A stretch of 13,130 bases of DNA, from assembly GCA_900551225.1 (NCBI GenBank), contig URUZ01000116.1, positions 1 through 13,130 on the forward strand, given 5' to 3'. Both the position numbers and the translations under genes were made by a program. Numbering within the stretch: position 1 is the first letter of the stretch; the number at the start of each line of letters is the position of its first letter. The DNA is from an uncultured Clostridium sp. Lineage in GTDB: Bacteria > Bacillota > Clostridia > Lachnospirales > Lachnospiraceae. The notes below the pieces were generated by a model that worked only from the letters and a program-made list of their open reading frames with translations, had not been told where the DNA came from and did no database searches. This document shows positions 7,612-13,130 of the stretch, piece by piece.

Positions 7612-8052
7612 CTAAATTTCGTCTACATCCACTCCCCGCGGCCCCACGTGGGTGGAAAATACGATCTGTGTGCTGGTCTTCCCAAACTTCTGGAGCTGGC
7701 CGATGAATATATCCAGATCCATGGTGCTCTGAAACGCCACCTTCATCAGCATGGAGAACTCCCCTGTGACGTAGCTGCACTCCAGGATGTTGGGCACGCC
7801 CTCGGCATATGCATAGAACTTGGGCTTGTCCTCAGGCAGCACATCCAGATTGATGAATGCCAGGATATGGTATCCCAGCCTGATGGGGTCCACCCAGGCG
7901 TGGTATCCTGAGATGATTCCATCCCTCTCCAGCCGTTCAATTCTGGCGGACACCGCAGGGGAGGACAGAAATGTTTTCTCCGCTATGGTCTTTAAGGACA
8001 TCCTGGCATTTTTCTGTAAAAGCCTCAGTATCTTGCGGTCAATATCATCCAT
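7612..8052 (-). CDS. Lrp/AsnC family transcriptional regulator
   Basis: A 146-residue DNA-binding regulator of the feast/famine family, which usually senses an amino acid through its C-terminal domain. Residues 1-60 form the AsnC-type winged helix-turn-helix, with MDDIDRKILRLLQKNARMS and SSPAVSARIERLERDGII. Residues about 65-140 form the RAM/AsnC ligand domain with VTGEFSMLMKV. Length is typical (about 150). The ATG lies 4 nt after the dapL stop codon, and its ribosome binding site (GAGGG) sits in the last codons of dapL, so the two are co-transcribed and translationally coupled. This suggests control linked to lysine or diaminopimelate, or autoregulation, but the ligand cannot be read from the sequence. 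Confidence 0.93.
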   Translation of the reverse strand: MDDIDRKILRLLQKNARMSLKTIAEKTFLSSPAVSARIERLERDGIISGYHAWVDPIRLGYHILAFINLDVLPEDKPKFYAYAEGVPNILECSYVTGEFSMLMKVAFQSTMDLDIFIGQLQKFGKTSTQIVFSTHVGPRGVDVDEI

Positions 8053-8056
8053 TTTC

Positions 8057-9277
8057 CTAAACCCTCGCTTCCCTGATCCGTTCCACTGCCTTCACCGTAT
8101 TCTCATAGGTCCCAAAGGCCGTGAGCCGGAAATACCCCTCGCCGCTGGGTCCAAAACCGCTGCCGGGCGTTCCCACCACCCCGGCGTGTTCCAGCAAAAA
8201 GTCAAAGAACTGCCAGCTGCTCATCCCCTCCGGCGTTTTCAGCCATATATAGGGGGAGTTGACCCCGCCGAACACCGTGTAACCTGCATCCCTAAGCCCC
8301 TGAAAGATCACCTGGGCATTGCGCATGTAGTAATCCACCTGCTCCCTTACCTGGCGGCTGCCCTCCGGCGAATACACGGCTTCCCCTGCTCTCTGGACAA
8401 TGTAGGGGGCCCCGTTGAACTTGGTGCCGTGCCGGCGCGCCCACAGGTCACGGAGTGCCGTGTCCCCGCATTTCAGATCCTTTGGAACCACGGTGAAGCC
8501 AAGGCGCAGCCCCGTAAATCCGGCTTTCTTGGAGAAGGACCGGAACTCTATGGCACAGGTTCTGGCGCCTTCTATCTCATAGATGCTGTGTGGCACATCC
8601 GGTTCCGTGATGTAGGCCTCATAGGCTGCATCGTATAGGATCACGGCGCCCATCCGGTTGGCATAATCCACCCACACCTTCAGCTGTTCCCTGGTCAGGG
8701 TGGTTCCCGTGGGGTTGCCGGGCATGCACAGGTAGATCAGGTCCGGCGTCTCCTGGGGCAGGGCGGGCACAAAGCCGTTCTCTGCGGTGCAGGGCATGTA
8801 GATCACGCCGGCCCATTTCTCAGAAACATTGTCATAGGTTCCCGTTCTTCCGGCCATCACATTGGAATCCACATAAACAGGATACACGGGGTCGCACACC
8901 GCGATCTTGCAGGACTCCCCGAAGATCTCCTGAATATTGCCGCAGTCGCTTTTGGCGCCGTCGGACACAAAGATCTCGTCCGCCTCCACATGACAGCCCC
9001 AGGCCTCATAGTCATGCTTCACAATGGCCTCCCTCAGGAAGCCGTATCCCATATCCGGGGCGTATCCGTGAAATGTCTCCCCATTCCCCATCTCGTCCAC
9101 TGCCCGGTGAAGGGCCGCGATGATGGCCGGGGCAAGGGGCTGGGTCACATCGCCGATTCCCAGGCGGATGATCTCTCTGTCCGGATGGGCTTTCTGGTAG
9201 GCCGCCACCTTCCCCGCAATCTGTGAAAACAGATAGCTACCCTGAAGTTTCAAATAATTCTCGTTGATCTTGAACAT
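8057..9277 (-). CDS. dapL: LL-diaminopimelate aminotransferase
   Basis: DapL converts tetrahydrodipicolinate and glutamate directly to LL-diaminopimelate, replacing the acylated DapD/C/E route, in lysine and peptidoglycan synthesis. The 406-residue class I/II PLP aminotransferase has IIRLGIGDVTQPL near residue 40, a DapL hallmark; SDGAKSD (105-111); PGNPTG with Asn188; ILYDAAYE with Asp216 and Tyr219, which contact PLP; the PLP lysine Lys250 in RSFSKKAGFTG; and the substrate-carboxylate arginine near YFRLTAFG at the C-terminus. Length is normal for the family (about 400-411). GAGGAGG lies 9 nt before the ATG. It follows dapF by 114 bp holding a private promoter and a hairpin, and is coupled to the lrp-type gene downstream. 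All key residues are intact. Confidence 0.96.
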   Translation of the reverse strand: MFKINENYLKLQGSYLFSQIAGKVAAYQKAHPDREIIRLGIGDVTQPLAPAIIAALHRAVDEMGNGETFHGYAPDMGYGFLREAIVKHDYEAWGCHVEADEIFVSDGAKSDCGNIQEIFGESCKIAVCDPVYPVYVDSNVMAGRTGTYDNVSEKWAGVIYMPCTAENGFVPALPQETPDLIYLCMPGNPTGTTLTREQLKVWVDYANRMGAVILYDAAYEAYITEPDVPHSIYEIEGARTCAIEFRSFSKKAGFTGLRLGFTVVPKDLKCGDTALRDLWARRHGTKFNGAPYIVQRAGEAVYSPEGSRQVREQVDYYMRNAQVIFQGLRDAGYTVFGGVNSPYIWLKTPEGMSSWQFFDFLLEHAGVVGTPGSGFGPSGEGYFRLTAFGTYENTVKAVERIREARV

Positions 9278-9307
9278 GGGGCAATTCCTCCTCAGTTTAC
9301 CGCCTTT

Positions 9308-9359
9308 AATAAAATACTCCCAGGAACCCGCACACCATCGTGCCTCTGGTCCCTGAGAG
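9308..9359 (-). terminator. Terminator- or attenuator-like hairpin in the dapL leader
   Basis: On the minus strand CTCTCAGGGACC (9359-9348) pairs fully, with two G-U pairs, with GGTTCCTGGGAG (9328-9317). The 19-nt loop can form a small inner GCAC/GTGC stem, and TATTTTATT follows. It lies between dapF and dapL and downstream of the dapL promoter, so it could end dapF transcripts, attenuate dapL, or both. The T tract is interrupted, so termination may be partial. No T-box or lysine-riboswitch element is recognisable in the short leader. Confidence 0.6.
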
Positions 9360-9385
9360 CTATTCTCTGCTTAAATTTCAAGGGT

Positions 9386-9414
9386 ATCATATTATAAATC
9401 TTCCGGAATGTCAA
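9386..9414 (-). promoter_or_regulatory. Near-consensus promoter of dapL inside the end of dapF
   Basis: On the minus strand a perfect TTGACA (9414-9409) lies in the last codons of dapF. After 17 nt comes TATGAT (9391-9386), directly behind the dapF stop codon. Transcription would start near 9379, giving a leader of about 100 nt for dapL. Confidence 0.65.
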
Positions 9415-10225
9415 TAACCCCGGAAAATACTTCCACCGCCGGACCTGTCATGAATGCATGGCCTGTCTCCTGATCCAGGCGGATCATCAGGCTTCCTCCC
9501 CGCAGCGAAACCTCCACCTGGCTGCCCGTGCGGCCTGTCATCAGGCCTGCCGCCGCGCTGGCCGTGGCTCCTGTTCCGCAGGCCCAGGTCTCCCCGCTGC
9601 CCCGCTCCCACACGCGCATACGGATGTGGCTGCTGTCCAGCACCTGGATAAATTCTGTGTTGACCCGGTCCGGTGCAAACCGCGGATGCTGCTCAAAGGA
9701 AGGCCCAATTTTTTCCAGATCCAGACTGTACGGGTCCTCCACAAAATACACTGCGTGGGGATTGCCCACATCGATTCCCACGAACTCATACTCCCGGCCG
9801 TCCACGGTGATGGGCTCAGGCAGCCCAGAGGTCAGAAGTGGCCTGCCCATATCCACGGTCAGGGTCACTGCCTTCAGACTGCCGTTCTGCTCCCTGACTT
9901 CAAAATCCAGGGTCTTGATCCCACCCAGGGTCTCCACGGTCAGGCTCCGCCGCTCAGAGGGCACCAGGCCGTGGTCAAAGGCGTATTTGCCCACACAGCG
10001 CACACCGTTGCCGCACATGATCCCCTGGGAGCCGTCCGCATTGTACATATCCATCCGGCAGTCCGCAGTCTCAGAGGGGCAGATCAGGATCAGTCCGTCC
10101 GAACCGATGCCAAAATGCCGGTCGCTGACATACCTGGCCACGGCCCCGGGATTCTTCACTGTCTCCTCAAAACAATTTACATACACATAGTCATTGCCGA
10201 TGCCCTGCATCTTCGTAAATTTCAT
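9392..10225 (-). CDS. dapF: Diaminopimelate epimerase
   Basis: DapF interconverts LL- and meso-diaminopimelate without a cofactor, using two cysteines as acid and base. The 277-residue protein has MKFTKMQGIGNDYVYV (Asn11 binds substrate), NADGSQGIMCGNGVRC with catalytic Cys71, VGNPHAV, VNTEF and WERGSGETWACGTGA with catalytic Cys216, so all signature residues are present. Length is typical (about 275-285). The start ATG has GTGAGG 7 nt upstream, and only 9 bp separate it from the stop of the nitR-like gene, so it is likely read from the glnA-nitR transcript. The next gene is dapL, whose product is the DapF substrate. Compare the cysteine-less paralogue at the right edge of the window. Confidence 0.97.
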   Translation of the reverse strand: MKFTKMQGIGNDYVYVNCFEETVKNPGAVARYVSDRHFGIGSDGLILICPSETADCRMDMYNADGSQGIMCGNGVRCVGKYAFDHGLVPSERRSLTVETLGGIKTLDFEVREQNGSLKAVTLTVDMGRPLLTSGLPEPITVDGREYEFVGIDVGNPHAVYFVEDPYSLDLEKIGPSFEQHPRFAPDRVNTEFIQVLDSSHIRMRVWERGSGETWACGTGATASAAAGLMTGRTGSQVEVSLRGGSLMIRLDQETGHAFMTGPAVEVFSGVIDIPEDL

Positions 10226-10234
10226 CTCAATACC

Positions 10235-10783
10235 TCACACATGGATCAGGCTGATCACCATCTGGGCTGTCTCCACCAGGTTGGTTCCGCTGTCCATACT
10301 GCATTTCTGGATATAGCGGTGGGCCTCTGATTCCGTCATATTATTTCGTTCCATCAATAAGGCTTTCGCCTCATCAATCACATTTTTTTCCGTATTGCTG
10401 CGCTCCTTCGGCCTGTTTTTCAGCCTTCTGCGGCTGCGGGCCTGGGCCTGGTCCATCATGTTCAGGGTGCTGATCATATCATGGACCTTCAGAGGCATGG
10501 GCAGGCAGATCACATCCTTGACGTTCTGGCCGCTCATCCTGCTGGGGGATGAGATCAGAAGCATATCCACGGCAGAGGGCAGATATTGGCGAAGTTCATC
10601 AAACAGCATATCCTCAAACCTGTATCCGCTGACCAGGATACCCCCATTAATATTTTCCGCCGCAGTGATAGCCTGGGCGCCGGACGTGCAGACAGAGACG
10701 ACCTGAAATCCATTCCGCATCAATATCCCTTTTATATTCCTTGCGTCCTCGGGCTTGGAGAACGCCACAATAATGTTCGTCAC
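10235..10783 (-). CDS. nitR: ANTAR-domain RNA-binding antitermination regulator (NitR-like)
   Basis: ANTAR proteins bind paired RNA hairpins and prevent termination. In solventogenic clostridia a protein of this type, NitR, is encoded next to glnA. The 182-residue protein has an N-terminal receiver-like domain (about 1-110) and a C-terminal ANTAR domain (about 120-180) with NVIDEAKALLMERNNMTESE. The receiver is degenerate: the usual acidic pair is absent from IIVAFSKPEDA, and the phosphoacceptor position in GGILVSGYRF has no Asp, so phosphorylation is unlikely. A basic linker (SRRRLKNRPKER, about 117-128) joins the domains. I chose GTG at 10783, 8 nt after AGGAGG; the in-frame GTG at 10792 is part of that ribosome binding site. 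It lies 81 bp after glnA and 9 bp before dapF. The symbol is by context and architecture. Confidence 0.85.
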   Translation of the reverse strand: MTNIIVAFSKPEDARNIKGILMRNGFQVVSVCTSGAQAITAAENINGGILVSGYRFEDMLFDELRQYLPSAVDMLLISSPSRMSGQNVKDVICLPMPLKVHDMISTLNMMDQAQARSRRRLKNRPKERSNTEKNVIDEAKALLMERNNMTESEAHRYIQKCSMDSGTNLVETAQMVISLIHV

Positions 10784-10801
10784 ATATCTCACCTCCTGGT
10801 A

Positions 10802-10864
10802 AGCAGTACGCCGAACGGAAACGGCAAAATGCGCCGCTTCGCGCTGCTATCTCAAGGACGGCGC
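10802..10864 (-). other. Structured intergenic region between glnA and nitR
   Basis: Several GC-rich inverted repeats lie between the glnA stop and the nitR ribosome binding site. On the minus strand GCGCCG directly behind the stop codon (10864-10859) pairs with CGGCGC (10836-10831), followed by ATTTTG, a weak terminator. Competing with it are two small hairpins, 10844-10831 (GCGC, 6-nt loop, GCGC) and 10825-10810 (GCCG/CGGC), enclosed by AGCAG/CTGCT (10848-10844 with 10806-10802). It may reduce expression of nitR relative to glnA. Confidence 0.45.
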
Positions 10865-12202
10865 TTAATACTTGTATAAATATTCGCTTACTTCCCAGTC
10901 CGTAACCTGGGCCCGGAAATCACGCCATTCCTTCTCTTTTGCCTGCAGGTACTTAGTGAAAATGTGTTCTCCCAGAACTTCCTTCATAAATTCATTGTCC
11001 TCGTAGGCCTCGATGGCCTCTCCCAGAGTCTCGGGAATCCGCTCTACCCCACGTTTCTCCAGATCCTCAGGGTCCATGAGGAACATGTTGCCCTGGACGC
11101 ACTCCGGCAGCTCCATCTCCTTCTCTATCCCGTCCAGGCCGGCGCGCAGACAGGCTGCCAGCGCCAGATATGGATTCATGGCAGAATCCGGGCAGCGCAG
11201 CTCGATGCGGGTGCTGGAGCCCTTGGATGAGGGAATCCTGATCAAGGAGCTTCTGTTTGAGGTGGAGGACCATGCAATATAAATGGGCGCATCATATCCG
11301 GGGATCAGACGCTTGTAGGAGTTGATCAGCGGGTTGGTGAGAATGGTCATGGCCTTCATGTGATGCAGAATACCCGCCATAAAACAGTAGGCGGTGCGGC
11401 TGAGGCCCAGAGAGTCCTGCTCATCCACGAACATGTTGCGGCCCAGACCGTCGGCCAGGGACATGTTGATGTGCATGCCTGATCCGTTAATGCCTTCCCT
11501 GGGTTTGGGCATAAAGGTGGCGTGGAGTCCATGGCGCTTGGCAATGGTCTTGGCCGCCATCTTAAAGGTCATAATATTGTCCGCAGAGCGCAGCACGTTC
11601 TCATACTGAAAGTCAATCTCATGCTGGGCGGGGGCGATCTCATGGTGTGAGGCCTCCACCTCAAACCCCATCTCTTCCAGGTTCAGCACAATGTCCCTGC
11701 GCACATTTTCCGCCAGGTCAATGGGCGCCACGTCAAAATAACCGGCAGTCTCATGGGTTGTGGTGGTAGGGCGGCCCTCCTCGTCGGTATGGAACAGGAA
11801 GAATTCACACTCAGGGCCAACATTGAACACATAGCCCATGTCCTTGGCCTTCTCTATGGCCCGCTTCAGCACATATCTGGGATCTCCTGAGAACGGCTTC
11901 TGGTCCACCCCGTACACATCACAGATAAACCTGGCCACCTTTCCCTGCTGCGGTCTCCACGGAAAGATCTCAAATGTATTCAGGTCCGGGTACAGATACA
12001 TGTCTGACTCGTCAATCCTCACAAATCCCTCAATGGCCGAACCGTCGAACATACAGCGGTTGTCCAGCGCCTTCTTCAACTGCCCTGCTGTGATCGCCAC
12101 ATTTTTCAGCATTCCGAAGATATCGGTAAACTGCAGGCGGATGAATTCCACCTCCTCCTCCTGAACCAGCCGGATAATATCCTCTTTACTGTATTTGCTC
12201 AT
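10865..12202 (-). CDS. glnA: Glutamine synthetase type I (GSI-alpha)
   Basis: GlnA condenses glutamate and ammonia with ATP to glutamine as a cytoplasmic dodecamer. The 445-residue length matches GSI-alpha (Bacillus 444), and the adenylylation region of the longer GSI-beta enzymes is absent. The N-terminal beta-grasp (about 15-100) includes MFDGSAIEGFVRIDESD, with Arg62 that mediates feedback inhibition in the Bacillus enzyme. Metal ligands are Glu131 and Glu133 (GPECEFF), Glu188, Glu195 and Glu334, with His244 in GSGMHINMS; NRSSLIRIP follows near 316. The flap residue, Glu304 in Bacillus, is Asp304 here (PGYDAP). Start ATG 12202 has GGGAG 7 nt upstream and the usual MSKYSKEDI N-terminus; an in-frame TTG at 12250 is unlikely. 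It is first in a likely glnA-nitR-dapF transcript. Confidence 0.97.
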   Translation of the reverse strand: MSKYSKEDIIRLVQEEEVEFIRLQFTDIFGMLKNVAITAGQLKKALDNRCMFDGSAIEGFVRIDESDMYLYPDLNTFEIFPWRPQQGKVARFICDVYGVDQKPFSGDPRYVLKRAIEKAKDMGYVFNVGPECEFFLFHTDEEGRPTTTTHETAGYFDVAPIDLAENVRRDIVLNLEEMGFEVEASHHEIAPAQHEIDFQYENVLRSADNIMTFKMAAKTIAKRHGLHATFMPKPREGINGSGMHINMSLADGLGRNMFVDEQDSLGLSRTAYCFMAGILHHMKAMTILTNPLINSYKRLIPGYDAPIYIAWSSTSNRSSLIRIPSSKGSSTRIELRCPDSAMNPYLALAACLRAGLDGIEKEMELPECVQGNMFLMDPEDLEKRGVERIPETLGEAIEAYEDNEFMKEVLGEHIFTKYLQAKEKEWRDFRAQVTDWEVSEYLYKY

Positions 12203-12258
12203 TGTTCTTCTCCCTCTCTTACGCTCTGCGGCTTCTGTTCCCGCGTGCAACTACAATT

Positions 12259-12290
12259 GAACGGAACTGCCTTACAAGGCAGTCCCGCTC
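12259..12290 (-). other. Strong hairpin at the 5' end of the glnA leader
   Basis: On the minus strand GAGCGGGACTGCCT and AGGCAGTTCCGTTC form 14 bp (two G-U) around a TGTA loop, starting about 4 nt after the predicted glnA start site (near 12294). No T run follows, so it is not a classical terminator. It could protect the 5' end, or serve as a regulator site, or act as the processed 3' end of the upstream dapF-like transcript. It does not show the paired six-base loops known for ANTAR targets. Confidence 0.55.
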
Positions 12291-12300
12291 CCTTAGAGAA

Positions 12301-12329
12301 AATATAACAGTTGGACTTTTATTTGTCAA
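12301..12329 (-). promoter_or_regulatory. Strong promoter of glnA, overlapping the stop codon of the dapF-like gene
   Basis: On the minus strand a perfect TTGACA (12329-12324), 17 nt and TATATT (12306-12301) with a TGT extension. The dapF-like stop codon TGA (12328-12326) lies inside the -35 box. The predicted start near 12294 gives a leader of about 90 nt before glnA. Confidence 0.75.
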
Positions 12330-13130
12330 TCCCTGATGGAGCGCAGCTGCTCCGTAAAGGAATTTCCCAGCTTCATTGTGCCCACATAGCCCACGTCCCC
12401 GGTCATCAGCACGGTGCCGTCCTCCTGGATCTCCAGTTCCAGGGTCCCCCCCGGCATCTGGACGAACATCTTGGGATCAGTCAGGCCCAGCCGGTGCGCA
12501 GCAGCGGCGGCGGCACAGCAGCCGCTGCCGGAAGCCAGCGTGTAGCCTGCTCCCCGCTCATAGACCTCAGTCTGGATATGGGTGCGGTCCAGCACCTTCA
12601 TAATCTGGGTGTTGATCTTCTCCGGGAACTGTTTGGCGCTCTCGGAGTATCTGCCGATGCGGCAGACCAGGTCCCTGGAGATCTCATCCATCAGGATCAC
12701 ACAGTGGGGATTGCCGATGGATAAGCAGGTCACCGGATATGGAATTCTGCCGAAGATCATGGTCTCATTGATAATCTCCCGCCTGGGACCTTCCACCGGC
12801 ACATCGCTGCTCCAGAAGGACACCTTCCCCATGGAAGCCTTCAGCCGCGTCCCCTCCTCATTCAGGTAGTGGATGGTCACCTGGCCGCCGGCAGAATGGA
12901 TCACAAAGTCCTTCTTCTGCACATAGCCCCCATCTTTTAAATACTTGGCAAATATGCGCACACCGTTGCCGCTCTTCTCAGCCATGCTGCCGTCCGGGTT
13001 CCACACCGTCATGGAGATTCTCTCGTCATCCAGTATGGGGCCCTCCAGCACTCCGTCCGCGCCCACGCCGAAATTCCGGTTGCAAAGAAGCCGCACATTG
13101 GCAGGGTTCAGCTTCAGTTTGTTTTTGTTG
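12326..13130 (-). CDS. DapF-fold protein with both catalytic cysteines replaced by serine (5' end outside window)
   Basis: The open frame continues to the right edge with NKNKLKLNPANVRLLCNRNF, so the true start lies outside; about 20 N-terminal residues, including the usual GLGNDY, should be missing. The rest is clearly diaminopimelate-epimerase-like: FGVGADGVLEGP, WNPDGSMAEKSGNGVRIFAKY, SIGNPHCVILMD, INTQIMKVL and EVYERGAGYTLASGSG. Both catalytic positions are changed: the CGNG motif reads SGNG (Ser codon AGC, 12973-12971) and the ACGTG motif reads ASGSG (Ser codon TCC, 12532-12530). The substrate-binding Asn, Glu and Arg positions that can be seen are kept, and the frame is intact, so the gene is not decaying. 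It may be a paralogue with altered chemistry rather than a true DapF. It lies just upstream of the glnA promoter. Confidence 0.85.
   Translation of the reverse strand, partial: NKNKLKLNPANVRLLCNRNFGVGADGVLEGPILDDERISMTVWNPDGSMAEKSGNGVRIFAKYLKDGGYVQKKDFVIHSAGGQVTIHYLNEEGTRLKASMGKVSFWSSDVPVEGPRREIINETMIFGRIPYPVTCLSIGNPHCVILMDEISRDLVCRIGRYSESAKQFPEKINTQIMKVLDRTHIQTEVYERGAGYTLASGSGCCAAAAAAHRLGLTDPKMFVQMPGGTLELEIQEDGTVLMTGDVGYVGTMKLGNSFTEQLRSIRD

Noticed and set aside
7612..7660. Terminator directly after the lrp-type gene
   Set aside because: Only short AT-rich palindromes without a stable GC stem follow the stop codon; readthrough toward the amidase cannot be excluded.
7820..8638. Plus-strand open frame of 272 codons
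   Set aside because: It is antisense to lrp and dapL; composition is that of a shadow frame.
9285..9384. Leader peptide running through the dapL hairpin from a TTG codon
   Set aside because: The frame is open to a TGA at the dapL ribosome binding site, but no ribosome binding site precedes the TTG and there is no run of regulatory codons.
9278..9385. T-box or lysine riboswitch before dapL
   Set aside because: The leader is about 100 nt, most of it one hairpin; no T-box consensus or lysine-riboswitch core is seen.
9458..10330. Plus-strand open frame of 290 codons
   Set aside because: It is antisense to dapF and the end of nitR, both with clear family motifs; there is no ribosome binding site or recognisable domain.
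12326..13130. The dapF-like gene as a pseudogene
   Set aside because: No frameshift or internal stop, and the fold motifs and substrate-binding residues are kept; only the catalytic cysteines differ.

Overview
This window comes from a spore-forming, anaerobic, low-GC-lineage Firmicute, most likely Clostridia of the Lachnospiraceae type (Enterocloster/Lachnoclostridium-like). The taxon is an inference. It rests on the DapL route to diaminopimelate, a GSI-alpha glutamine synthetase followed by an ANTAR (NitR-like) regulator, a SleC-like spore cortex hydrolase, a CwlC-like mother-cell amidase, and AGGAGG-type ribosome binding sites. The local base composition is fairly GC-rich. Every recognisable gene lies on the minus strand, so transcription runs from the right end to the left. 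I see no tRNA, rRNA, insertion sequence, phage gene or CRISPR array.

Right part (13130 to about 7612), nitrogen and diaminopimelate: a dapF-like gene cut by the window edge; glnA, whose promoter overlaps the dapF-like stop codon and whose leader carries a strong hairpin; nitR-like; a canonical dapF; dapL; and an lrp/asnC regulator starting 4 nt after dapL. dapF lies 9 bp after nitR. dapL also has its own near-consensus promoter, with its -35 box inside the last codons of dapF, followed by a hairpin with a U-rich tail. DapL makes LL-DAP in one step and DapF converts it to meso-DAP for lysine and peptidoglycan, next to the enzyme that supplies glutamine.

Middle part (about 7611 to 4340), spore and cell-wall genes: a leaderless Amidase_3 plus SPOR protein with a sigma-K-like promoter, a cytidylate-kinase-like P-loop protein, and a SleC-like cortex-lytic enzyme with a C-terminal peptidoglycan-binding domain. 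These genes have recognisable hairpin terminators.

Left part (4335 to 1), pyrimidine and arginine precursor supply: carA and carB, overlapping by one base, behind a strong promoter. carB runs off the left edge.

The most unusual observation is the dapF-like gene at the right edge. It keeps the DapF fold and the visible substrate-binding residues, but both catalytic cysteines are serine, while the normal dapF 2 kb away keeps both cysteines. Other points worth checking are the dapL leader, the glnA leader hairpin, the Glu-to-Asp change in the glutamine synthetase flap, the degenerate receiver domain of the ANTAR protein, and the paired outward-facing terminators near 6540-6620.
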